DNA from: an uncultured Streptomyces sp.
GTDB lineage: Bacteria; Actinomycetota; Actinomycetes; Streptomycetales; Streptomycetaceae
Direction of reading: 5' to 3'
Assembly: GCA_946480485.1 (NCBI GenBank)
Contig: CAMLJW010000280.1
Span: 1-7,073, forward strand
Length of the DNA: 7,073 nt
Position 1 is the stretch's first letter. The number at the start of each line of letters is the position of its first letter. The position numbers were made by a program, and so were the translations under genes. The notes below the pieces were generated by a model, which ran no database searches, was not told where the DNA came from, and was given only the letters and a program-made list of their open reading frames with translations. Positions 1 to 6,055 of this stretch are shown piece after piece.

Positions 1-28
1 GTGACGGAAATGTAAAGATCGCACGGTG

Positions 29-55
29 GGAATGTGCTGTCATGTCCCGCTCGTC
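29..55 (+). promoter_or_regulatory. Candidate ECF-type promoter upstream of the sigma gene
   Basis: A GGAAT element (29-33) is followed after 18 nt by CGTC (52-55), with a second CGTC at 57-60. This resembles the GGAAC / CGTC pattern of ECF-sigma promoters, which are often autoregulated. It lies about 110 nt upstream of the chosen sigma start. The 1-163 stretch is somewhat less GC-rich than the genes, and I see no credible coding sequence in it. A short GGGGG-AA-CCCCC inverted repeat lies at 135-146, just before the ribosome binding site. The promoter match is short and could be chance; a housekeeping promoter further upstream is equally possible. Confidence 0.28.
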
Positions 56-163
56 ACGTCACTCCGAAGAAAAGTGTCGCCTCGGTTTGAACACTCAACG
101 GGCCGCTTCCGTACGGGTGGTCGAGCGACCGACTGGGGGAACCCCCGGACATCGGAGGTGGGC

Positions 164-739
164 GTGCGCAAGGATTCCGTCGTGGCCAATGAACGTGGAT
201 CGAGGGCCCGACATCGCATGTCCCAGCCCTCGGAACCTGATGAGGAGCTGATGCGTGCGCTGTACAGAGAGCACGCCGGACCCCTCCTCGCGTATGTCCT
301 TCGACTGGTCGCCGGTGACCGGCAACGAGCAGAGGACGTCGTGCAGGAGACGCTCATCCGTGCCTGGAAGAACGCCGGACAGCTCAATCGAGCGACCGGA
401 TCGGTACGCCCCTGGCTGGTGACGGTCGCACGCCGCATCGTCATCGACGGCCACCGCAGCCGGCAGGCCCGGCCTCAGGAGGTGGACCCGTCGCCGCTGG
501 AGGTCATCCCTGCGGAGGACGAGATCGACAAGGCGTTGTGGCTGATGACACTTTCGGACGCGCTGGACGACCTGACCCCGGCTCACCGCGAGGTCCTGGT
601 CGAGACGTACTTCAAGGGGCGTACCGTCAACGAGGCGGCCAAGACACTCGGGATACCCAGCGGCACGGTGCGCTCACGGGTGTTCTATGCCCTGCGTTCG
701 ATGAAGCTGGCGCTGGAAGAGCGTGGGGTGACGGCATGA
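164..739 (+). CDS. sigU: ECF RNA polymerase sigma factor (SigU-like)
   Basis: This is a group 4 (ECF) sigma factor of 191 residues that redirects core RNA polymerase to a small regulon. It has two conserved regions. Sigma-2 lies at about residues 33-100, with the region 2.2 core-binding motif AEDVVQETLIRAW (56-68) and the -10-recognition stretch PWLVTVARRIVIDGHRSR (83-100). Sigma-4 lies at about 128-187, with LTPAHREVL (137-145) and the helix-turn-helix EAAKTLGIPSGTVRSR (157-172) that reads the -35 element. GTG at 164 is chosen because GGAGG (154-158) sits 5 nt before it. ATG at 218 (173 residues), preceded by a more distant GAGGG, is a real alternative; the conserved domain begins after both. 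The next gene overlaps by ATGA and encodes its likely anti-sigma factor. Assignment to SigU rests on remembered gene order (SCO2954); in S. coelicolor, excess SigU activity blocks aerial development. The ECF family call is near certain; the SigU name less so. Confidence 0.93.
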   Translation: MRKDSVVANERGSRARHRMSQPSEPDEELMRALYREHAGPLLAYVLRLVAGDRQRAEDVVQETLIRAWKNAGQLNRATGSVRPWLVTVARRIVIDGHRSRQARPQEVDPSPLEVIPAEDEIDKALWLMTLSDALDDLTPAHREVLVETYFKGRTVNEAAKTLGIPSGTVRSRVFYALRSMKLALEERGVTA

Positions 740-1566
740 ACACATACGGGGGGTACGGAACGGGTACTCCTGGGCCCATGCACGGTGCGGAGGGCCAGGG
801 TGATGTGCACGAGACGGTCGGCGCCTACGCCCTCGGCATCCTTGACGACGCGGAGGCGAGCGTCTTCGAGACACACCTGGCGACGTGCGACTGGTGCGCG
901 CAGCAACTGGACGAACTCGCGGGCATGGAGCCGATGCTGGCCGCCCTCGCGGATCTGCCGGGTGCCCGGGGCATGCCCGCCCACGGCACCCCGGCCATCG
1001 GCACTTCGCTGTCCGCGCGCCCGAGCCCACGCCTTGTGAACCGGCTGGTCGACGAGGTCGCGGAGCGCCGCGCCCAGAAGCGCCGGCGCGGTATGTACAT
1101 GGTCGCGGCGGCCGCCGCGATGATCATCGGCGGCCCGGTCACCGCGATCGCGGTCACCGGCGGCGGCGAGCCGAGCAACGAAGCGAAGCCGCTCATCTCC
1201 AGTCCCGCCGAGGACTCCTTCTTCAACGGCATGACGGAGAAGCTCTACGCCACCGACCCGGCCACCAAGGTCAGCGCGACGGTCGGCATGGAGCGCAAAA
1301 CCTGGGGCACCCACACCGTCCTGGAGCTCAAGAACCTCAAGGGCCCGCAGAAGTGCTCCCTCATCGCCGTCGGCATCAACGGCGACCGCGAGACGGTGAG
1401 CTCCTGGTCCGTCCCGAAGTCGGGCTATGGCATCAAGGACGGCACCGACGAAACGGCCAAGAAGGCGCTGTACGTACACGGCGCCGCCTCCATGACCCCG
1501 AATGAGATCGACCACTTCGAGGTCGTGACGTTCGACGGCACGCGTCTGGTCGAGTTGGACGCGTGA
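736..1566 (+). CDS. rsuA: Membrane-anchored zinc-binding anti-sigma factor (RsuA-like)
   Basis: This 276-residue protein probably holds the upstream sigma factor inactive at the membrane. The cytoplasmic N-terminus has the zinc-binding anti-sigma (ZAS) signature H-x3-C-x2-C as HLATCDWC (H47, C51, C54), preceded by H25 in HETVGAYALGIL, a plausible fourth ligand. A basic stretch RRAQKRRR (111-118) precedes one hydrophobic helix (about 120-141), so by the positive-inside rule the N-terminus is cytoplasmic. About 135 residues (142-276) lie outside, with a single cysteine (C207). That outer part may sense a signal or be cut during regulated proteolysis; I do not recognise a named fold. ATG 736 is chosen because its ATGA overlaps the sigma stop, with a GGGGTG ribosome binding site at about 724-729. 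The overlap implies translational coupling and a matched protein ratio. An open frame extends upstream to 538, but that part is a shadow of the sigma gene. The ZAS anti-sigma call is strong; the RsuA name rests on gene order. Confidence 0.9.
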   Translation: MNTYGGYGTGTPGPMHGAEGQGDVHETVGAYALGILDDAEASVFETHLATCDWCAQQLDELAGMEPMLAALADLPGARGMPAHGTPAIGTSLSARPSPRLVNRLVDEVAERRAQKRRRGMYMVAAAAAMIIGGPVTAIAVTGGGEPSNEAKPLISSPAEDSFFNGMTEKLYATDPATKVSATVGMERKTWGTHTVLELKNLKGPQKCSLIAVGINGDRETVSSWSVPKSGYGIKDGTDETAKKALYVHGAASMTPNEIDHFEVVTFDGTRLVELDA

Positions 1567-1649
1567 GCGAACACGGGTCGGACACGTAGCCTCCCGGGGC
1601 CTCCTTCGCGTACGGTTGACGGCTGCCATGCACGTCAGAAGGGGGTCCG

Positions 1650-4154
1650 GTGGCCGCTCAGGTTCAGCAGGAAGCCGCGCTCGGCTCGGTCGGCACGTCC
1701 GCACACGACTCCGTACGCGACCGAGAGATCGGCGTCGAACAGGAACACCTGGACCGGGTGTACCGGCGCCTCGAGGAGAAGATCCACGAGGCGGAGTTCC
1801 TTATGAACGACGCCGCCAAGCGCGGCCAGGTCGGCACGCCGGGCGCGCTGGCCGAGCGGGACGCGCAGGTGTTTCGGGCGGGGGTTCACCTGAACCGCCT
1901 GAACAACGAGTTCGAGGACTTCCTCTTCGGGCGGATCGACCTGCTGCTCGGCAAGGACGGCACGAAGGGTCCGGACGGCGCGTACACCGCGGTCGAGCCC
2001 GCAGAGGACGCCGTCCGCCCCGACAACACGGCCGACATCGCGGAAACGCTGCACATCGGCCGGATCGGTGTCCTCGACGCGGACTACTCGCCGCTGGTCA
2101 TCGACTGGCGGGCGCCCGCCGCCGCGCCCTTCTACCGCTCGACGCCGGTCGATCCGGGCCGGGTCGTACGCCGTCGCGTCGTCCGTTCCAAGGGCCGCAG
2201 GGTCCTCGGCGTCGAGGACGACCTGATGCGTCCGGAGCTGAAGGCGTTTCTCGACGGGCACGAGCTACCGGTGATCGGCGACGGCGCGCTGATGGCCGCG
2301 CTCGGCCAGGCCCGGGGCCACACCATGCGGGACATCGTCGCCTCCATCCAGGCCGAGCAGGACCTGGTCATCCGGGCGCCCGCCGCCTCGGTGACGTACG
2401 TGGAGGGCGGCCCCGGCACCGGCAAGACCGCGGTGGCCCTGCACCGGGCCGCGTACCTCCTCTACCAGGACCGCCGCCGGTACGCGGGCGGCATCCTGAT
2501 CGTCTCCCCCACACCCCTGCTGGTGGCATACACCGAGGGCGTCCTGCCGTCCCTCGGCGAGGAGGGGCAGGTCGCCGTCCGCGCGGTCGGCTCCCTGGTC
2601 GACGGTGCCGAGGCCACGCTGTACGACTCACCGGCGGTGGCCCGCGCCAAGGGCTCGTACCGGATGCTCAAGGTGCTGCGCAAGGCGGCGCGCGGGGCAT
2701 TGGAGATGCCGGGTACCCCTGGTACCGCCGGTGCGGCGGGTACGCCGGGCACGCCTGGTGGGCGTGCGCAGGGTGGTCCCGCGGGGCAGCTCGCGTTCGG
2801 CGACGGCGACGAGGACGACGCCCCGCAGGCTCAGGCTTATTCCGGCACCCCCACCCATTTCCAGGCTCTCGGCTCCGCTCGAGCAGGCAAGGCCCTGCTT
2901 CGCGTCGTCGCCTTCGGGCGCCGGCTGGAGCTGGAGGCCGCCGAGCTGGACCGCATCCGACGCAACGCCCTGTCGGGCACCGCGCCCGTGAATCTGCTGC
3001 GGCCGCGCGCCCGCAAGCTGCTGCTCGACGCGCTGTGGGCGCAGTCCGGCGCCGGATCGCGGCACACCGACCCGGAGCTGGCCGCGGAGCTGCGGTCGTC
3101 GTTCGACGAGGACGTCACCTCGGAGGACGGTTTCATCGCGTTCCTGGACGCCTGGTGGCCCGAGCTGACGCCGCGCGCGGTGCTGGCCGCGATGGCCGAC
3201 GAGAAACGGCTCGAACGTTGGGCCCGGCGGATCCTGAACCCCGGTGAGGTGCGCCGCGTGGCTCGCTCGCTCGGGCGCGACGGGCTCTCCGTGCACGACG
3301 TGGCGATGCTCGACGAGCTGCAGGCGATCCTCGGCGTCCCGGCCCGCCCCCGCAAGAGGCGCGACCTGGACCCGCTCGACCAGCTCACGGGCCTGGAGGA
3401 GCTGATGCCGGTCCGCGAGGAGTCGCAGCGTGAGCGCGCCGAGCGGCTGGCCCAGGAACGTACCGAGTACGCGCACGTCATCGTCGACGAGGCTCAGGAC
3501 GTCACGCCCATGCAGTGGCGCATGATCGGCCGTCGTGGCCGGCACGCCACGTGGACGGTCGTCGGCGACCCCGCCCAGTCGTCGTGGTCGGACCCGGACG
3601 AGGCCGCCGAGGCCCGCGACGAGGCCCTCGGCACGCGCCCGCGCCGCCGCTTCACGCTCACGGTGAACTACCGCAATCCGGCCGAGATCGCCGGGCTCGC
3701 CGCCAAAGTCCTGGCCCTGGCCATGCCCGGCTCGACGTCCCCGTCGGCGGTCCGCTCGACGGGCGTGGAGCCGCGTTTTGTGACAACGCACCACGGACAC
3801 GGCGCCGTCGTACGAGGCTCCCTCGCCCAGACGGTCGGGGCGGAGGCCGCGCGCCTGCTCGACCAGGTCGACGGCACCGTCGGCGTCGTCGTGGCGATGA
3901 ACCGCAGAGCCGAGGCGGTCCGCTGGCTCGCCGGGCTCGGCGACCGGGTCGTTGCCCTCGGCAGCCTGGAGGCCAAGGGACTGGAGTACGACGCCACGGT
4001 CGTCGTCTCGCCCGCGGAGATCGCCGACGAGTCGCCGGCCGGGCTCCGCGTCCTGTACGTCGCCCTCACCCGGGCCACCCAGCAGCTCACGGTCGTCTCG
4101 TCGGACCGCGACGAGCCCGACGCGAACGGGATTCCGGACCTCCTGCGGGACTGA
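1650..4154 (+). CDS. helD: HelD-family RNA polymerase recycling ATPase
   Basis: This 834-residue superfamily 1 ATPase is of the HelD/HelR type. Such proteins bind RNA polymerase rather than unwind DNA, and free it from stalled or nucleic-acid-bound states. The N-terminal 25-95 region is predicted helical and coiled-coil-like, as expected for the arm that enters the secondary channel. ATPase motifs run in order: Walker A GGPGTGKT (253-260), Walker B DEAQD (613-617), motif III VGDPAQSSW (638-646), motif IV NYRNP (673-677), motif V EAKGLEYD (774-781) and motif VI LYVALTRAT (802-810). The 350-residue span between Walker A and B holds the family's clamp-opening insert and here also a Gly-X-X stretch (355-370) followed by acidic DGDEDD (385-390). 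The start is GTG with AGAAGGGGG (1637-1645) ahead of it. It lies 83 nt after the anti-sigma gene in the same direction, so co-transcription is possible. I see no rifamycin-associated element upstream, so a housekeeping HelD is likelier than an inducible rifamycin-resistance HelR. The exact subclass is uncertain. Confidence 0.88.
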   Translation: MAAQVQQEAALGSVGTSAHDSVRDREIGVEQEHLDRVYRRLEEKIHEAEFLMNDAAKRGQVGTPGALAERDAQVFRAGVHLNRLNNEFEDFLFGRIDLLLGKDGTKGPDGAYTAVEPAEDAVRPDNTADIAETLHIGRIGVLDADYSPLVIDWRAPAAAPFYRSTPVDPGRVVRRRVVRSKGRRVLGVEDDLMRPELKAFLDGHELPVIGDGALMAALGQARGHTMRDIVASIQAEQDLVIRAPAASVTYVEGGPGTGKTAVALHRAAYLLYQDRRRYAGGILIVSPTPLLVAYTEGVLPSLGEEGQVAVRAVGSLVDGAEATLYDSPAVARAKGSYRMLKVLRKAARGALEMPGTPGTAGAAGTPGTPGGRAQGGPAGQLAFGDGDEDDAPQAQAYSGTPTHFQALGSARAGKALLRVVAFGRRLELEAAELDRIRRNALSGTAPVNLLRPRARKLLLDALWAQSGAGSRHTDPELAAELRSSFDEDVTSEDGFIAFLDAWWPELTPRAVLAAMADEKRLERWARRILNPGEVRRVARSLGRDGLSVHDVAMLDELQAILGVPARPRKRRDLDPLDQLTGLEELMPVREESQRERAERLAQERTEYAHVIVDEAQDVTPMQWRMIGRRGRHATWTVVGDPAQSSWSDPDEAAEARDEALGTRPRRRFTLTVNYRNPAEIAGLAAKVLALAMPGSTSPSAVRSTGVEPRFVTTHHGHGAVVRGSLAQTVGAEAARLLDQVDGTVGVVVAMNRRAEAVRWLAGLGDRVVALGSLEAKGLEYDATVVVSPAEIADESPAGLRVLYVALTRATQQLTVVSSDRDEPDANGIPDLLRD
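2712..2759 (+). repeat. Gly-X-X (collagen-like) coding repeat inside the HelD gene
   Basis: Residues 355-370 read GTPGTAGAAGTPGTPG, five consecutive Gly-X-X triplets, encoded by repeated GGTAC / GGCAC / CCTGGT units. The stretch continues into low-complexity sequence to about residue 380 and then an acidic patch. It interrupts otherwise ordinary helical sequence between Walker A and Walker B, so it is probably a flexible surface loop. Short in-frame repeats like this can expand or contract by slippage. Frame integrity is clear because conserved helicase motifs occur on both sides in the same frame. Confidence 0.75.
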
Positions 4155-4167
4155 CGTGAACCGGATG

Positions 4168-4191
4168 CGGATCTGATCCGGATCAGATCCG
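4168..4191. terminator. 24-bp perfect palindrome after the HelD stop codon
   Basis: The 24 bases form a perfect inverted repeat centred on CCGG (4178-4181), starting 14 nt after the stop codon at 4152-4154. As RNA it would fold with about 10 base pairs and a CCGG loop. A second perfect palindrome, CAGATCCGGATCTG (4184-4197), overlaps its right half, so alternative folds are possible. No T-run follows. Streptomyces terminators often lack one, so a terminator or 3'-end stabiliser is the simplest reading; a dimeric-protein binding site is also possible. Confidence 0.5.
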
Positions 4192-4252
4192 GATCTGCCG
4201 CGCCAGCGACTCGGACCGACTCGGTGGCAACGGACGGAGCTTTGGACGGGAA

Positions 4253-4280
4253 TTGCCTTACGGGGATCATTTGTTACCTT
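4253..4280 (+). promoter_or_regulatory. Candidate housekeeping promoter for the structured RNA
   Basis: TTGCCT (4253-4258) matches four of six bases of the -35 consensus TTGACA. After a 16-nt spacer comes TACCTT (4275-4280), which fits the TANNNT form of Streptomyces -10 elements. Transcription would start about 6 nt later, at 4286-4288, which is exactly where the outer stem of the predicted RNA begins. That agreement is the main support; the hexamers alone are weak. Confidence 0.42.
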
Positions 4281-4286
4281 GGATGA

Positions 4287-4430
4287 GGCACCGGCCCGAT
4301 CCAAGCCCCCGGGCCCAACCTTCGTCGCTTCGAGCGACCACTTGCCGCGAGGCGAGCATGGCGGGTCGGTGCCATTGATCGTGTGAGCGGTACAAAGGGG
4401 TCCACGTCACTTGATGACGTGGGCCCCTGT
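4287..4430 (+). ncRNA. Predicted structured small RNA or 5' leader/attenuator
   Basis: No convincing protein is encoded here, but the sequence folds well by eye. An outer 12-bp stem pairs GGCACCGGCCCG (4287-4298) with CGGGTCGGTGCC (4362-4373), with one G-U pair. Inside it are two hairpins: GTCGC / GCGAC closing a TTCGA loop (4324-4338), and CTTGCC / GGCGAG closing a GCGA (GNRA-type) loop (4341-4356). After a short linker comes a strong terminator-like hairpin (4396-4428). A promoter-like element ends 6 nt before the first stem base. Together these suggest a discrete transcript of about 140-145 nt. It could be a free small RNA, or the leader of the malic enzyme gene 154 nt downstream, with the hairpin acting as an attenuator. 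I do not recognise it as tRNA, tmRNA, SRP RNA or a riboswitch class I know. It may already be in a Streptomyces small-RNA catalogue. Confidence 0.5.
4396..4428 (+). terminator. Strong stem-loop terminator of the predicted RNA
   Basis: AGGGGTCCACGTCA (4396-4409) pairs with TGACGTGGGCCCCT (4415-4428) around a 5-nt CTTGA loop. All 14 positions pair, one as G-U (4401 with 4423). GTTCATGT follows, a weak T-rich tail, and AAA precedes the stem. It lies about 155 nt before the malic enzyme start, so it either ends an independent small RNA or attenuates read-through into that gene. Confidence 0.68.
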
Positions 4431-4457
4431 TCATGTCCCGAGTAGGCCGGAATCGTC

Positions 4458-4474
4458 GTGGCACCCGGTGCCAC
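4458..4474. repeat. 17-bp inverted repeat upstream of the malic enzyme gene
   Basis: GTGGCACC (4458-4465) and GGTGCCAC (4467-4474) form perfect 8-bp arms around a single C. The site is about 110 nt before the malic enzyme start. Its symmetry suits a dimeric repressor. The inner CCGGTGCC (4465-4472) is also complementary to the first 8 nt of the predicted RNA, so an RNA role is possible. No regulator family is identifiable from the sequence. Confidence 0.4.
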
Positions 4475-4477
4475 CTG

Positions 4478-4496
4478 TGCGAACAAAACGTTCACA
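4478..4496. promoter_or_regulatory. Imperfect inverted repeat, possible operator
   Basis: GAAC (4481-4484) and GTTC (4490-4493) are symmetric about position 4487. Outside them TG (4478-4479) and CA (4495-4496) also match, with one mismatched pair between. The repeat lies about 90 nt before the malic enzyme start and overlaps a weak -35-like TTCACA (4491-4496). It resembles a LexA box, but the spacer is 5 nt rather than 4, so I do not assign it to LexA. Confidence 0.27.
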
Positions 4497-4584
4497 ACCG
4501 GGGGTGGCTACCAAGTACTCCGCGGTAGGTGCGACGATCGGACGGCACACGAGCGACACACGGTGAAAGCAGAGGAAGTCGGCC

Positions 4585-6018
4585 ATGGCAACGGCGCCCA
4601 GCGTCTCCTACTCGATGACGGTCCGGCTGGAGGTGCCCGCGAGCGGAACCGCCGTCTCGCAGCTCACCACGGCCGTCGAGTCCTCCGGAGGCTCGGTGAC
4701 CGGCCTCGACGTCACGGCGTCCGGCCACGAGAAGCTCCGTATCGATGTCACCATCGCGGCGACGTCGACGTCGCACGCCGACGAGATCGTCGAGAAACTG
4801 CGCGGCATCGAGGGTGTCAGGCTCGGCAAGGTCTCCGACCGTACGTTTCTGATGCACCTCGGTGGCAAGATCGAGATGGCGTCCAAGCACCCCATCCGCA
4901 ACCGTGACGACCTCTCCATGGTCTACACGCCGGGTGTGGCCCGCGTCTGCATGGCGATCGCCGAGAACCCCGAGGACGCCCGGCGCCTGACCATCAAGCG
5001 CAACTCCGTCGCCGTCGTCACGGACGGCTCGGCCGTGCTGGGCCTCGGCAACATCGGCCCCATGGCCGCCATGCCGGTCATGGAGGGCAAGGCGGCCCTC
5101 TTCAAACGCTTCGCCGGCATCGACGCCTGGCCGCTCTGCCTGGACACCCAGGACAGCGACGCGATCGTGGAGATCGTCAAGGCCATCGCCCCCGGCTTCG
5201 CGGGCATCAACCTGGAGGACATCTCCGCGCCCCGCTGCTTCGAGATCGAGGCCCGGCTGCGCGAGGCCCTCGACATCCCGGTCTTCCACGACGACCAGCA
5301 CGGCACGGCCATCGTCGTACTCGCCGCCCTGACCAACGCGCTGCGCGTCGCGGGCAAGGCAACCGGCGACATCCGCGTCGTCATGTCGGGTGCGGGCGCG
5401 GCCGGTACGGCCATCCTCAAGCTGCTGATCGCCGCCGGCGTCAAGCACGCTGTCGTCGCAGACATCCACGGTGTCGTGCACGCGGGCCGCGAGGACCTGG
5501 TGCAGACCGCCCCCGACTCGCCGCTGCGCTGGATCGCCGACAACACCAACCCCGAGGGCGTCACGGGCACGCTGAAGGAGGCCGTACGCGGCGCCGACGT
5601 GTTCATCGGCGTCTCGGCTCCCAATGTGCTGGACGGCGACGACGTGGCGGCGATGGCCGACGGCGCCATCGTGTTCGCGCTCGCGAACCCCGACCCCGAG
5701 GTCGAGCCGGCGATCGCCCGTCAGACGGCGGCGGTCGTGGCCACGGGGCGTTCCGACTTCCCCAATCAGATCAACAACGTCCTCGTCTTCCCGGGCGTCT
5801 TCCGTGGCCTCCTGGACGCCCAGTCGCGCACGGTCAACACGGAGATGATGCTGGCCGCCGCGACCGCCCTCGCGGACGTGGTGACGGAGGACGAGCTGAA
5901 CCCGAACTACATCATCCCCAGTGTCTTCAACGACAAGGTCGCGGGCGCGGTGGCCGGAGCGGTACGCAACGCGGCGAAGGCCGCCGGGGCGGCGGCCACG
6001 GGTCATACGACGGTCTGA
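4585..6018 (+). CDS. Malic enzyme with N-terminal ACT-like domain (probably NAD-dependent)
   Basis: This 477-residue cytoplasmic enzyme converts L-malate to pyruvate and CO2 while reducing NAD(P), linking the TCA cycle to pyruvate and acetyl-CoA supply. Residues about 8-85 form an ACT-like regulatory domain. The malic catalytic domain follows, with the YTPGVA motif (Tyr114), the catalytic lysine in MEGKA (Lys169), and metal ligands in NLEDI (Glu211, Asp212) and FHDDQHG (Asp236/237). The Rossmann part has GAGAAG (269-274) and an acidic residue at the end of the next strand (Asp293 in VADIHG), which favours NAD over NADP, though that inference is soft. DFPNQINNVLVFPG (391-404) is a typical conserved C-terminal segment. 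ATG 4585 has GAGGAAG (4572-4578) 6 nt upstream. By remembered gene order it corresponds to SCO2951, reported as the NAD-linked malic enzyme of S. coelicolor. The ACT domain suggests allosteric control, probably by a small metabolite. Its long leader suggests RNA-level or repressor control. Confidence 0.93.
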   Translation: MATAPSVSYSMTVRLEVPASGTAVSQLTTAVESSGGSVTGLDVTASGHEKLRIDVTIAATSTSHADEIVEKLRGIEGVRLGKVSDRTFLMHLGGKIEMASKHPIRNRDDLSMVYTPGVARVCMAIAENPEDARRLTIKRNSVAVVTDGSAVLGLGNIGPMAAMPVMEGKAALFKRFAGIDAWPLCLDTQDSDAIVEIVKAIAPGFAGINLEDISAPRCFEIEARLREALDIPVFHDDQHGTAIVVLAALTNALRVAGKATGDIRVVMSGAGAAGTAILKLLIAAGVKHAVVADIHGVVHAGREDLVQTAPDSPLRWIADNTNPEGVTGTLKEAVRGADVFIGVSAPNVLDGDDVAAMADGAIVFALANPDPEVEPAIARQTAAVVATGRSDFPNQINNVLVFPGVFRGLLDAQSRTVNTEMMLAAATALADVVTEDELNPNYIIPSVFNDKVAGAVAGAVRNAAKAAGAAATGHTTV

Positions 6019-6028
6019 GTCGGCCGCG

Positions 6029-6055
6029 GGGCGCGGCGCCCGGGGTTTTCGCCCC
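6029..6055 (+). terminator. Tandem GC hairpins after the malic enzyme gene
   Basis: Eleven nt after the stop, GGGCG / CGCCC form a hairpin (6029-6041), followed at once by GGGG-TTTTCG-CCCC (6042-6055). Both are compact and GC-rich, and the second has a T-containing loop. This is a plausible factor-independent terminator. The second hairpin is also the start of the repeat mosaic that follows, so its presence may reflect repeat insertion. Confidence 0.45.

Noticed and set aside
1..15. End of an upstream gene (GTG ACG GAA ATG TAA)
   Set aside because: Only four codons are visible and TAA is a rare stop in this genome type; there is not enough to support a gene.
26..163. Upstream extension of the sigma gene to GTG 26
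   Set aside because: The added residues are not sigma-like, codon use is poor, and GTG 164 has a better ribosome binding site.
1616..3247. 543-residue open frame overlapping the HelD gene on the same strand
   Set aside because: Arg/Gly/Pro-rich composition typical of an out-of-frame shadow in high-GC DNA; the other frame carries all the helicase motifs.
2628..4304. 558-residue minus-strand open frame opposite the HelD gene
   Set aside because: Shadow of the coding strand; no domain recognised and no ribosome binding site.
4287..4373. tRNA-like fold
   Set aside because: The closing stem is 12 bp rather than 7, there is no TTCRA T-loop in the right place and no CCA-type end, so it is not a tRNA.
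4480..4494. LexA (SOS) box
   Set aside because: GAAC and GTTC half-sites are present, but the spacer is 5 nt instead of the 4 nt required by the actinobacterial consensus, and malic enzyme is not an expected SOS gene.
4476..4496. Crp-type site TGTG...TCACA
   Set aside because: The half-sites are 12 nt apart, far from the spacing in the Crp consensus.
4492..6006. 504-residue minus-strand open frame opposite malic enzyme
   Set aside because: Biased Arg/Asp/Gly/Val composition; the plus strand is an unambiguous malic enzyme.
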